Origin: UBA7672 sp965279085
GTDB lineage: Bacteria > Pseudomonadota > Alphaproteobacteria > Caulobacterales > Hyphomonadaceae
NCBI GenBank assembly: GCA_965279085.1
Contig: OZ257149.1
Location: 2,976,001 to 3,040,000 of the forward strand
DNA: 64,000 nucleotides
Reading direction: 5' to 3'
Within the stretch, counting starts at the first letter, position 1. The number at the start of each line of letters is the position of its first letter. Shown piece after piece: positions 1 to 8,351 of the stretch. The notes beneath the pieces were generated by a model. The model saw nothing but the letters and a program-made list of their open reading frames with translations, did no database searches and had not been told where the DNA came from. The position numbers and the translations under genes were made by a program.

Positions 1-399
1 CTCCCCGTTCACCTTGATGGCGGAGTAGATCGGCGGTGTTTGCTGGATCTCGCCGATGAAACCTTTCAGGGCCTCCGCGATGGCTTCGGGCGACGGCCGC
101 ACGTCGGATTCACCGGTCACCGCGCCTTCGCGGTCCTGCGTGGTGGTCGAGGAGCCCCAGCGGATCGTGAAGACATAATCCTTGTCCGCCTCCATGACGT
201 AGCCGACTGTCTTGGTCGCCTCTCCGAACGCCAGCGGCAGGATGCCAGACGCCAGCGGGTCGAGCGTGCCGCCATGGCCGGTCTTCTGCGCGTTGAACAC
301 GCGGCGGCAGATACCGACGGCCTGGGTCGAGGTGACGCCTTCGGGTTTGTCGAGGATCAGCCAGCCGTGAACCGGCTCGCCCTTCTTCTTGCGGCCCAT
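1..399 (-). CDS. truB: tRNA pseudouridine(55) synthase TruB, N-terminal part (cut by window start)
   Basis: Isomerises U55 to pseudouridine in the T-loop of tRNAs in the cytoplasm. The 133 codons present run from an ATG at 399 and stay open to the window edge, so the C-terminal half, including any PUA domain, is outside. The opening has the family pattern GWLILDKPEGVTS at residues 12-24 and the catalytic block GGTLDPLASG around residues 43-52, with Asp47 as the expected nucleophile. The 104 bp upstream separate it from the end of the DUF3137 gene on the same strand. The call is secure for the part seen. Confidence 0.93.
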   Translation of the reverse strand, partial: MGRKKKGEPVHGWLILDKPEGVTSTQAVGICRRVFNAQKTGHGGTLDPLASGILPLAFGEATKTVGYVMEADKDYVFTIRWGSSTTTQDREGAVTGESDVRPSPEAIAEALKGFIGEIQQTPPIYSAIKVNGE

Positions 400-503
400 T
401 GTCGTCTCCAGGCTCTGGCGGAGGATCGAACTCCGCTCAGGTCGAGTGCAGTGGCGGGGGAGTAGGGGGGATGAGAAGTGGGGTCAAGCCAGCGGCCGTG
501 CGG

Positions 504-1577
504 CTAGGCGCCCAGCGTTTCCGCCACTTCGAGCAGGGATGCGATCGCGGCGCGCAGCCGGACCAGAGCATCTGGACCCGCTGCGGCATTGCCGAAGGGC
601 GGCGTGCGGAACTGGCTTTCGCGTGCGGTGCGCGGCAGGGCGATGGTGAGCCGATTGGCCGAAGCCACGGCGCGCGGGCGGCCGAAGCCTTCGAGCGCGG
701 CAAGGCGATCGATGCGCTGTTGCAGGCCGGGATGCGCCGAGTCGAGCGCTGCAACGCCTTCCACGGTTGCGGGGATAGTGCTGTCCTCGCGACGCAGGTT
801 GATGTCGGCGACGAGGCCGGTGAAAGCAGGCGGCGCCTTCTTGTCGTCGCCGGAAGCTGCGAGGTGCAGATCGACGATGTTCACCGCTATGCCGCGATGC
901 GTGCCTGCGAGTTCGTTGGCGGCCTTCGCTTCACGGAAGGCAGGGAAGAGACCGGAATTCCGGAGGCGCGAGAGATCGGGCATCACGGGCGGACGCCAGG
1001 TGATCTCGCCGAACGATGCGGCGAGACGGGGCAGCACGCGCTCGCGCCACGTCTTCGCATACTGGCGCGCTGCCTCCTGCAGCGACCAGCCATAGCCGAC
1101 CAGCCCGCCGCCGATCATCACCGCGACGAAGTCGAGGGCGCCGACTGGCGCGCCGGCCATCGCGATCAGCGTCCACGCGCACAGACCCACCGCCGCGCAG
1201 GCGGGCGCGCGCCAGGCTGTACGCTCGAGCGACTGCCGCACAACGTTCTGCCGGTAGGCTTCAACGTCGTTGAAGATGGCGTGCATCTCCGGCCCGCGGT
1301 CGCCGTCGCTGGGCATAAGCGGTCGAGGCCGCGGACGCTGTTCCGAAAGTTTCAGCGCGATGCAGCCGCCCACCGCCGCGATCAGCAGCGCGACGAAAAA
1401 GCCGCCGAACACCGAAGTCGCCAGTCCCACGAGTCCGGGCGTGCGTGCGTTCGCGCCAACGGCGATTCCGATCCATGCGATTGCTGCCAGGCCAACGAAC
1501 GCGATGAACACCACGCGCCCGATCTGGGCCGTGGGGCGCGCCTTTCCTGCGGTGTCCTGTGCGGCCTGCGACGTCAT
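504..1577 (-). CDS. DUF3137-like membrane protein
   Basis: A 357-residue protein with two hydrophobic pairs, near residues 20-77 and 128-168, separated by a short polar stretch, and a soluble C-terminal half. The C-terminal part has the pattern expected of DUF3137 proteins: a line like GLFPAFREAKAANELAGTHRG, then an alternation of short beta strands (VNIVDLHLAA, FTGLVADINL). No catalytic motif is visible and the family has no known activity. It lies downstream of an unrelated amidohydrolase that is transcribed away from it, and just before truB on the same strand. Family assignment is by pattern, so it is moderate. Confidence 0.72.
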   Translation of the reverse strand: MTSQAAQDTAGKARPTAQIGRVVFIAFVGLAAIAWIGIAVGANARTPGLVGLATSVFGGFFVALLIAAVGGCIALKLSEQRPRPRPLMPSDGDRGPEMHAIFNDVEAYRQNVVRQSLERTAWRAPACAAVGLCAWTLIAMAGAPVGALDFVAVMIGGGLVGYGWSLQEAARQYAKTWRERVLPRLAASFGEITWRPPVMPDLSRLRNSGLFPAFREAKAANELAGTHRGIAVNIVDLHLAASGDDKKAPPAFTGLVADINLRREDSTIPATVEGVAALDSAHPGLQQRIDRLAALEGFGRPRAVASANRLTIALPRTARESQFRTPPFGNAAAGPDALVRLRAAIASLLEVAETLGA

Positions 1578-1758
1578 AGGCCGGACATATAGACCGGGTG
1601 TCTGGCGTTGCGAACCATGTGGACCCCATGCGCCGGCTAAACATAAGGACAGGAATCAGGGCTCGCGGCACCAACCGACGCTCCGGAGGGGTCTTGCGAA
1701 ACGGGTCGGGCGGCGCATCATTCAGGCAGCGATAAAAAGACGACCAGGGGAAACGCAG

Positions 1759-2940
1759 ATGCCATATGCGACAGGCCGCATCATCCATGACGCCGACAGC
1801 CACCTCATGGAGCTGCCGGACGTGCTCGACCCCTATCTCGATCCGAAATTCCGCGAGGCCTATGACGCCCTCCCGAAGCTGGCGAAGCGACAAGAAGATT
1901 ATGCAGCCAAGGCCCGCGCCAATCACGCGGATAGCGGTTTCCGCGAAAGTGCAGACGCCAACATCATGCTGCGCAAGAATTACGAGGCGATGGGCGCCTT
2001 CCTGAAGGAGGATCGCCCGCGCGCGCTCGACCAGCTCGGCTTTGCGAGTCAGCTCGTGTTCACGACCTGGTGCCTCAACAATTTCGGGCTGGAGCGGCCT
2101 GATCAGGCCGAACTCGCCTACGCCACGGCTACGGCGCACAACCGCATGATGATGGACTTCACCGCCATCGACCGCCGCTTTCTGGGCACGGCCTATGTTC
2201 CGCTGATCGACATCGATCGCTCCATCGCGATCGCACGTGAAGCAATCGCCCTGGGGACGAAAGCGCTGCTGATCCCCTCGCGCCCCACTGGCCGCTCGGC
2301 CAGCCATATCGGTCATGACCCGATCTGGGCGATGGCGCAGGAACGTGGCATTCCGATCCTCTTCCATGTCGGCGACGAGAAGAAGCTCGATCCGCAATAC
2401 TTCGAGAACGGCCGGCCGCGGGTGAAAGACTTCCATGGCGGGGAGGAGAACTTCACGTCCGTCTCCTACATGCCGATCCCGCATTCCGTGGAGCTGACGC
2501 TTGCGGCCCTGATCATCGACGGGGTGATGGATCGCTTCCCGAAATTGAAATTCGGCGTGATCGAGCTTGGCGCTTCGTGGCTGCCGGGCTGGATGCGCAA
2601 TCTCGACGGCGCGGCCGCGGCGTTCTCGAAGAATGAAGAGCGTCTGCAAAAGCTCTCCATGAAGCCTTCGGACTTCGTGAAGCGGCAGGTGAGGGTGACT
2701 CCCTATCCGCACGAGGATGTCGGTTGGATCATCCAGAACTCGGACGAGCAGATCCCGCTGTTCTCGTCCGACTACCCGCATGTCGAAGGCGGTCGCAATC
2801 CGCTGAAGCGTTTCAACGATTCGCTGTTCGGAGAATCGGCCCGCGCGGTCGACCGCTTCTACTGCGACAACTTCATCGATCTCATGGGCGAGGGGCTTGC
2901 AGCGGAGCTGCGCGGGCCGAAGCATCTCGCGGCTGCGTGA
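1759..2940 (+). CDS. Amidohydrolase-2 family metal-dependent hydrolase
   Basis: A 393-residue TIM-barrel hydrolase of the amidohydrolase-2 type (the group with aminocarboxymuconate decarboxylases). The start at 1759 was chosen because AGGGGA lies about 8 nt upstream and the family opening follows at once: DADSHLMELPDVLDPYLD near residues 11-28. This contrasts with the longer open frame, whose extra N-terminus is not family-like. Other family marks are ILFHVGDE near residue 205 and FSSDYPHVEGGRNPL near residue 335, where the Asp usually binds metal. The first metal motif reads D-x-H rather than H-x-H, which is common in this branch. The substrate cannot be told; the neighbour downstream is an exported hydrolase. 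Confidence 0.85.
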   Translation: MPYATGRIIHDADSHLMELPDVLDPYLDPKFREAYDALPKLAKRQEDYAAKARANHADSGFRESADANIMLRKNYEAMGAFLKEDRPRALDQLGFASQLVFTTWCLNNFGLERPDQAELAYATATAHNRMMMDFTAIDRRFLGTAYVPLIDIDRSIAIAREAIALGTKALLIPSRPTGRSASHIGHDPIWAMAQERGIPILFHVGDEKKLDPQYFENGRPRVKDFHGGEENFTSVSYMPIPHSVELTLAALIIDGVMDRFPKLKFGVIELGASWLPGWMRNLDGAAAAFSKNEERLQKLSMKPSDFVKRQVRVTPYPHEDVGWIIQNSDEQIPLFSSDYPHVEGGRNPLKRFNDSLFGESARAVDRFYCDNFIDLMGEGLAAELRGPKHLAAA

Positions 2941-3012
2941 TCGGACCGGGCCTCTAGCGTCCCGCGTGGCGAGGCTGGTAAGCATGACGCGACCTCATCC
3001 GGGACCCGCGCC

Positions 3013-4956
3013 ATGAAGAAGACGCTTCTTGCCTGCCTGAGCTTTGCCGTGCTGTCGGCCGCGGCGATCGGCGTACCCGCGCTTTCCCAGACGGGTCCGG
3101 CGCCGGCACTGTTCTCGACCAGCGATGTCGCGCCAACCGACTATTCCAAATGGAGCCAGCCCGCGCTCGAGGCCGAACTCGGCAAGCGAGCCACGGTGCA
3201 AAAGAAAGTGCGCATGCCGATGCGCGATGGCGTGCACCTGTCGACCGACATCTATCGTCCGAAGGACATAACCGGACCGGTGCCCACGATCTTCGTGCGC
3301 ACGCCCTACAACATGAACACGCTCACCGGCGGCACGCTGCGCCAGACGGTCGAGGCGGTCGATCGCGGTTACGCGATCATCTACCAGAACGAACGTGGCC
3401 GCTATTTCTCGGAAGGCGAGTTCGAGATTCTCGGCCATCCCCGCACGGACGGCTATGACGCGCTGACATGGATCGCCGACCAGCCATGGTCGAACAAGAA
3501 AGTCGGCACCTATGGCTGCTCGTCCACCGCCGAATGGCAGCTGCAGCTCGCGGCGACGAACCACCCGGCCCACGCTGCGATGGTGCCGATGGCGTCTGGC
3601 GCCGGCATCGGCCGCGTCGGTGAATTCCACGAGCAGGGCAACTGGTATCGCGGCGGCGTGCCACGCACGCTGTTCTCGATCTGGCTCTATGGCGTCGACA
3701 ACCCGTTGCGTGCGCAAATTCCCGAGGACCTCGATCCGAACGTGCGGCAATACCTGTCGCAGTACAGCGATCTCAATCCGAAGAAGCCGGAGGTCACCTG
3801 GGCGAAGCAGGTCTGGCGCCTGCCGTACGCCGAGATGCTGTCCTCGCTGGGCGAGCCCGCTGGCACGAACGAGAAGCTGATCGCGCGGGCGATGCCCGAT
3901 GATCCCGAGTGGTTCAAGGGCGGGCTCTACCACGACAATGAAAAGTGGGGCGTGCCCGCGCTCTGGTACAACTCCTGGTACGACGTCTCGATCGGCCCGA
4001 ACCTGGCGCTCTACACGCACGCCACAAAGTCGGGCGTCGATGCGGAAACGCGCGACAATCAGTACGCCATTGTCGGCCCCAGCGTGCACTGCGCGTTCGC
4101 CTCGCTCGGCCCCAACTTCAAGTCCGGCGACCGCGAACTCGGCGACGCCACGATGGATGTGAATGGCGAGGTCTGGAAATTCTTCGACCGCTTCCTGAAA
4201 GGGCAGGCGGATCGCTTCCCGGCAGCGACTGCGAAAATCCGCTACTACTCGATGGGCGACAATCGCTGGAAGACGGCCGACCGCTGGCCGCCCAATGGCG
4301 TGCAGGAGACGAAGCTCTATCTGAGCTCGAACGGCCGCGCGAATTCCATGTTCGGCGATGGCAAGCTTTCCTTCTCCGCGCCGGGAGCCGAGCCCGCCGA
4401 CACATTCGTCTACGATCCGAAGAATCCGGTGCAGACAATCGGCGGCGGCGACTGCTGCAATGGCGGCGTGGTCGTGCCGGGAGCGTTCGACCAGCGTCCT
4501 GTCGAAGTGCGTCACGACGTGCTGGTCTACACATCGGACGTGCTGAAACAGCCCATCACCATCGCCGGTTTCGTCGACGCCATCCTGCATGTGTCATCGG
4601 ACGCAAAGGACACGGACTTCGCCGTGAAGCTCGTCGATGTCGCGCCGGATGGAACGGCGTACATCATCGACGACACCATCCTCCGCGCCCGCTTCCGCGA
4701 GGGCTATGACCGCGAGGTCTTCATGGAGAAGGGCAAGACCTACAAGCTCGACTTCACGCCGATGACCACGGCCAACACCTTCCTCGCCGGCCATCGCATC
4801 CGTGTGGAGGTGACATCGTCCTCCTTCCCGAAATATTCGCGCAACCTCAACACGGGCGGCCGCAACGAGTTCGAGAAGACCGGCTTCGTCGCCACAAACT
4901 CAGTGAAGCATTCGCGCGCCGAGCCGAGCTACATCGTTCTGCCTATCCTGAAGTAG
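3013..4956 (+). CDS. CocE/NonD family exported hydrolase (X-Pro dipeptidyl-peptidase fold)
   Basis: A 647-residue alpha/beta hydrolase with a clear Sec signal peptide (MKKTLLACLSFAVLSAAA, cut about residue 25), so it probably acts in the periplasm. Residues 60-340 are the catalytic domain: MPMRDGVHLSTDIYRP opens it, the nucleophile elbow is YGCSSTAEWQ with Ser170 in the right place, Asp324 in WYNSWYDVS and His359 in GPSVHC complete the triad. Residues about 400-645 are the jelly-roll domain typical of CocE/X-Pro peptidases (DTDFAVKLVDVAPDG). The Gly after the serine in G-x-S-x-x-G is replaced by Thr/Ala residues. Relatives cleave esters or acyl amides; the substrate is unknown. Confidence 0.87.
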   Translation: MKKTLLACLSFAVLSAAAIGVPALSQTGPAPALFSTSDVAPTDYSKWSQPALEAELGKRATVQKKVRMPMRDGVHLSTDIYRPKDITGPVPTIFVRTPYNMNTLTGGTLRQTVEAVDRGYAIIYQNERGRYFSEGEFEILGHPRTDGYDALTWIADQPWSNKKVGTYGCSSTAEWQLQLAATNHPAHAAMVPMASGAGIGRVGEFHEQGNWYRGGVPRTLFSIWLYGVDNPLRAQIPEDLDPNVRQYLSQYSDLNPKKPEVTWAKQVWRLPYAEMLSSLGEPAGTNEKLIARAMPDDPEWFKGGLYHDNEKWGVPALWYNSWYDVSIGPNLALYTHATKSGVDAETRDNQYAIVGPSVHCAFASLGPNFKSGDRELGDATMDVNGEVWKFFDRFLKGQADRFPAATAKIRYYSMGDNRWKTADRWPPNGVQETKLYLSSNGRANSMFGDGKLSFSAPGAEPADTFVYDPKNPVQTIGGGDCCNGGVVVPGAFDQRPVEVRHDVLVYTSDVLKQPITIAGFVDAILHVSSDAKDTDFAVKLVDVAPDGTAYIIDDTILRARFREGYDREVFMEKGKTYKLDFTPMTTANTFLAGHRIRVEVTSSSFPKYSRNLNTGGRNEFEKTGFVATNSVKHSRAEPSYIVLPILK

Positions 4957-4983
4957 CCATATGGCATGAAGTAGCGATACGGC
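4949..4983. repeat. Short tandem duplication around a stop codon
   Basis: Two 17-bp units, TGAAGTAGCCATATGGC at 4949-4965 and TGAAGTAGCGATACGGC at 4967-4983, differ at two positions. The first contains the TAG stop of the CocE-like gene. It looks like a small local slippage duplication that left the reading frame of the gene untouched. No function is implied. Confidence 0.5.
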
Positions 4984-5046
4984 TGGCGACCGGGCTTGTT
5001 TCCCTGCTAGCGTCCGGCCGGGTCAACGAGGCTGGAGCGGCATTCC

Positions 5047-6315
5047 ATGTTGAAATGGCTGAGCATCATCACGGTGCTCGCTCTGGCCGCCGGCGTCGCA
5101 GCCGGCGCGGCGGTCGGCGCGTCGAACAATCCGGATCTCACGGCCTTCGTCGTCGAGGTCGAGTACATCGGTACGTTGTGGCTGAACCTCCTGCGGATGA
5201 CGGTCGTGCCGCTGGTGTTCTCGCTGCTGGTCACGGGCGTAGCGTCGGTTGCGGACGCGGCCTCGACGGGCAAGCTTGCCGCGCGCTCGCTTTTCATCTT
5301 CGGCGTGTTGCTGGTATGTGCGACCGCTTTTGCATGCGTCGCGTTCCCGGCCTTCCTGACGTTCTGGCCAGTCGACCAAGCGGCCGCCGCCGACTATGTC
5401 GCTCGCGCCGGCGGAACCGCCGAAGCGCCGCCCGCGCTTACTGTCGGGCAGTGGCTCGCCGGCCTCGCGCCCGGCAACCCGGTTGCTGCTGCTGCGGAAG
5501 GCGCCATCCTGCCGCTTGTCGTCTTCGCGCTCTTCTTCGGCTTCGCGGCGACGCGCCTGCCTGCCGCGCAGCGTGTGCCGATGGTCAGTTTCTTCCGCGC
5601 CGTCGCGGATACGATGATCGTGATCGTCCGCTGGGTTCTCTATGCCGCGCCGATAGGCGTGTTCGCACTGGCTCTGGGCGTCGGCATCACAGCAGGCGCC
5701 CAAATCGCTGCGTTGATCGCGCAGTATGTGGTGATCGTGTCGGTGGTGACCGCCCTGATCGTGCCGTTGGCTTTCCTGTTCGCAGTCCTGTGGGGCAGGG
5801 TGGGTCCGGTTCGCTTTCTCACGGCCATCGCGCCGGTGCTCGCTGTCGCCATGTCGAGCCGGTCCTCGCTCGCCTCCATGCCGCTGATGGTGGAGCGGTC
5901 GCGGGATGCGCTGGACGTGCCCGAGCGTATCGCCGGCATCGTGCTGCCGCTGGCGGTGGCGGTCTTCCGCATGACCAGCCCGGTCGCCAACCTCGGCGTC
6001 GTGTTCTTCTGCGCCGCCGTCTTCGGGGTCGAGCTGACACCTGACAAGATCGTCATGGGCGGCTTCGTCGCCATTGCGATCAGCATCGGTTCGGTCGGCC
6101 TGCCGGGCGAGATTTCCTTCGTCGCCAGCGTGGCGCCGATCTCGATGGCGATGGGCGTGCCGATCGAATTGCTGGGGCTTCTGGTGGCCGTGGAAGCCAT
6201 TCCCGACATCTTCCGGACGGTCGGCAACGTCTCGGGCGACATGGCCGCGACAGTCATCGCCGCCAAGGGGCAGCCTAACGAGCCCGTGGAAGCTCCCGCC
6301 GCACAACCCGGCTAG
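5047..6315 (+). CDS. Dicarboxylate/amino-acid:cation symporter (DAACS) family protein with altered sodium motif
   Basis: A 422-residue, largely hydrophobic inner-membrane carrier of the GltP/DctA fold. It begins MLKWLSIITVLALAAG and has many membrane segments. The serine-rich re-entrant loop is present as SSRSSLASMP (SSRSS at 270-274), and the second loop as SIGSVGLPG. The TM8 motif is kept as PDIFRTVGNVSGD, including the Asp and Arg used for substrate. The TM7 signature NMDGT, which binds sodium in characterised members, is replaced by RMTSP. Its ion coupling may therefore differ. The gene ends inside the convergent hydrolase gene, overlapping it by about 41 bp. Confidence 0.85.
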   Translation: MLKWLSIITVLALAAGVAAGAAVGASNNPDLTAFVVEVEYIGTLWLNLLRMTVVPLVFSLLVTGVASVADAASTGKLAARSLFIFGVLLVCATAFACVAFPAFLTFWPVDQAAAADYVARAGGTAEAPPALTVGQWLAGLAPGNPVAAAAEGAILPLVVFALFFGFAATRLPAAQRVPMVSFFRAVADTMIVIVRWVLYAAPIGVFALALGVGITAGAQIAALIAQYVVIVSVVTALIVPLAFLFAVLWGRVGPVRFLTAIAPVLAVAMSSRSSLASMPLMVERSRDALDVPERIAGIVLPLAVAVFRMTSPVANLGVVFFCAAVFGVELTPDKIVMGGFVAIAISIGSVGLPGEISFVASVAPISMAMGVPIELLGLLVAVEAIPDIFRTVGNVSGDMAATVIAAKGQPNEPVEAPAAQPG

Positions 6316-7330
6316 CGACCAGCACTTCGTCGATCGCGGCCGCAACCGCTTCGGGGCGGTGGAAGAAGAAGGCGTGGTTAGAGTCCGGCACGATCTGCAG
6401 CCGCCCGCGACTCGACCAGGTCGCAAGATCCGCCTGCAGCCTGCGCCACACAACCTCGCTCTCGGGCGTATCCGATCCCGCAACGAGTCCGTCAGCGGAC
6501 AGCAGGTAGGCATCGTGTGCGTCGGCGCGTTGTCTCGCCTGCGTCTGTTCCGGCAGCTCGCGCGCCAGAACCACCACCGGCCAGTTCTGCAGGTCGCGAT
6601 AGAGGCCGGCGACTTCCATCGTCTTTGAGCGCTGGCGCGCCTCGCGCGCATTGGCCTCGGCCGATTTCGGATAGAAGGCGTTCACTTCGTTCGCGATGGA
6701 AGGATCGGCCGGATAGCTCGAAAGCCGCATCAGCCCTGTCCACTTGAAAGCGAGGCTCATCTCCTGCGAGGCCGACACGTATTCGCCAACCGGCAGTCCT
6801 GCTTCGCGGAAGCGCGCTTCCTGATCGGGATGCGAGGAATCCGCGAACACCATGCCCGCGATCTCGTCGCGATACATGCCGGCGAAGATCATGTTGTAGA
6901 GCCCGCCGCGCGAATGGGCGACCAGCAGGTAGGGCGGCTTCTCGCCCGCCGCTTCGAGCGCGGCGTGAAGGTCGCGCGCCACTTCCTCCGGTTCGAAGGC
7001 GCCTGGCGCCGGATCGCTCCAGAGAATGCCCGCGCGGCTGTAGGCGCATGCTCGCGTCTTCGCCGTGACCTTCTCCATCACGGGCTTCCAGCCAAGCGAT
7101 CCGAGCATGTCGCCGCCCGACTGGAACACGACTATCGGTCCGCCTTCGCCCTGGCAGTCGATCTGGATGCGGCGTCCACCGATGTCGACGAGCTTGCCCT
7201 CGGCGGGGTGGGCCCGCACGGCCTCTGCCGCAAGGAAGGTCTCGCAGGCCGAAAGGAGAGGGCCGCACGCCAGCGCAAGGGCGACCGCCGTCGCCCGGCC
7301 CGGTTTCTGGCTGTACCTGCCCATCCGCAT
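6275..7330 (-). CDS. Alpha/beta-hydrolase lipoprotein
   Basis: A 351-residue alpha/beta hydrolase with an N-terminal lipoprotein signal (VALALACGPLLSAC; the lipobox LSAC predicts acylation at that Cys), so it is likely anchored on the periplasmic side. The fold is shown by VVFQSGGDMLGSLGW, RACAYSRAG, and the nucleophile elbow VAHSRGGLY, where Ala replaces the usual first Gly. A late PDSNHAFFF supplies the His. Starts at 7330 and 7324 are both ATG and neither has a clear ribosome site; 7330 is used. The 3' end overlaps the symporter gene on the other strand. The substrate is unknown. Confidence 0.8.
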   Translation of the reverse strand: MRMGRYSQKPGRATAVALALACGPLLSACETFLAAEAVRAHPAEGKLVDIGGRRIQIDCQGEGGPIVVFQSGGDMLGSLGWKPVMEKVTAKTRACAYSRAGILWSDPAPGAFEPEEVARDLHAALEAAGEKPPYLLVAHSRGGLYNMIFAGMYRDEIAGMVFADSSHPDQEARFREAGLPVGEYVSASQEMSLAFKWTGLMRLSSYPADPSIANEVNAFYPKSAEANAREARQRSKTMEVAGLYRDLQNWPVVVLARELPEQTQARQRADAHDAYLLSADGLVAGSDTPESEVVWRRLQADLATWSSRGRLQIVPDSNHAFFFHRPEAVAAAIDEVLVASRVVRRELPRAR

Positions 7331-7396
7331 CAAGCGTAGTTTTAGGCGCCAGCCCGCGCTTGCGCCACATCACAAATGGGTAAGGCGGAAACAGAA

Positions 7397-7424
7397 ACGC
7401 CGCCGCGTGGTTGCGCGGCGGCGT
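7397..7424 (-). terminator. Rho-independent terminator after the small exported protein gene
   Basis: ACGCCGCCGCG (7397-7407) pairs perfectly with CGCGGCGGCGT (7414-7424) around a 6-nt loop. Read on the minus strand the stem is followed by a T-rich run (TTTCTGTTT), so it serves the gene ending at 7448. Confidence 0.75.
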
Positions 7425-7447
7425 CTGCGTCCTTGGAGGGGACAGGC

Positions 7448-7795
7448 TTACTTGATGGTGACCTCGATCTCGCCCACGGTCGGGTGGGTGATCTTGAACT
7501 TGTCGCCGGTCTTCTTGCCCGTCGGGTATTCGATGCAGGCATTGTCTTCGCCGACAGCGGCCGAGGTCGTGCACAGTTTCGCGCCGTCGACCTTGTAGGT
7601 GCCCTCATACTGGCCGTCGAAGCCCGAGAAGGTGCCGTCGGCCTTGTAGGCGACGTCGCCAGTGATGCCCATCTGCGCAACGCTCATCGAAACGCCCTTG
7701 GAGAGGATCTCCGAAAGCGTGTCCGAAGGCGCGGTCTGCGCGAAAGCGGGCAGGGCAATCGCCGCCGCGCCCAAGGCGAGCATTTTCAGTTTCAT
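7448..7795 (-). CDS. Small exported protein, paralogue 1 of 4
   Basis: A 115-residue protein with a signal peptide (MKLKMLALGAAAIALPAFAQ, cut after AFA). The mature part of about 95 residues is mostly beta-like and carries the pattern YKADGTFSGFDG, then GTYKVDGAKLCTT, IEYPTGKKTGDKFKI and a final V-x-I-K. Two Cys residues could form a disulphide. The same pattern recurs in the genes at 7896, 62139 and 62480, so this is a local protein family. The start at 7795 was chosen because the signal peptide begins there. I do not recognise a named family; a periplasmic binding or protective role is only a guess. Confidence 0.82.
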   Translation of the reverse strand: MKLKMLALGAAAIALPAFAQTAPSDTLSEILSKGVSMSVAQMGITGDVAYKADGTFSGFDGQYEGTYKVDGAKLCTTSAAVGEDNACIEYPTGKKTGDKFKITHPTVGEIEVTIK

Positions 7796-7895
7796 GTCAG
7801 TCTCCCAAATGTCCCAACTAAACCAGTCATCCGATCCGGAACGCAGTGAAGCGTCCCGGGCCGATGCTCGCAAGAGGCGGTATGCGGTTGGCGGC

Positions 7896-8234
7896 TTACT
7901 TGATCTTCACGTCCACGGAGCCGAGACCTTCGAGTTCGATGACGAAGGTGTCGCCCGACTTCTTGCCGTCGGGGTAGACCGCGCAGGCTTCGCCCATGTC
8001 GGACGTCGTGCAGACCTTGGCGCCATCAACCTTGTAGGTGCCGCTGGCCTGGCCCTCGAAGCCGGTCCATTTGCCGTCGGGCGTGTAGATGATCTCGCCC
8101 TCGAAGCCCATGATCGTCCAGACCGCGCCCTTCTCGAGCATCACCGTGACCGTGTCGCTCGGCGGCGCAGGCGTTTGCGCCATGGCGGCGCTCGACATTG
8201 CAACAGCGGCAGCGGCAAGAAGCAGTAGTCTCAT
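7896..8234 (-). CDS. Small exported protein, paralogue 2 of 4
   Basis: A 112-residue protein with signal peptide MRLLLLAAAAVAMSSAAMAQ. It lies 100 bp upstream of paralogue 1 on the same strand and shares its pattern: YTPDGKWTGFEG, GTYKVDGAKVCTT, ACAVYPDGKKSGDTF and an ending V-x-I-K. The ATG at 8234 follows GGGAGGG at about 8 nt, which decides the start against a longer open frame. It is divergent from trmD with 117 bp between, a region that must hold promoters for both. Function unknown; the paired arrangement is repeated near 62.3 kb. Confidence 0.82.
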   Translation of the reverse strand: MRLLLLAAAAVAMSSAAMAQTPAPPSDTVTVMLEKGAVWTIMGFEGEIIYTPDGKWTGFEGQASGTYKVDGAKVCTTSDMGEACAVYPDGKKSGDTFVIELEGLGSVDVKIK

Positions 8235-8351
8235 CGAAGACCCTCCCAGTGGAAACGTGTTAGTTTCCGATACCATTGAATTCGGTCTCAAAACAGGGGT
8301 GCGATGCAGCCGCAGGTGCAAATCGTGCCCGCCCGGGCTAACGGAAACGCC

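Noticed and set aside
1261..2985. 574-residue minus-strand frame
   Set aside because: Antisense to the amidohydrolase, which carries family motifs from end to end. The frame is low in motifs and Arg/His-rich.
5023..6651. 542-residue minus-strand frame opposite the symporter
   Set aside because: It lies antisense to the clear DAACS gene and the hydrolase, is rich in Arg/His/Asp as expected for a shadow in GC-rich DNA, and shows no family.
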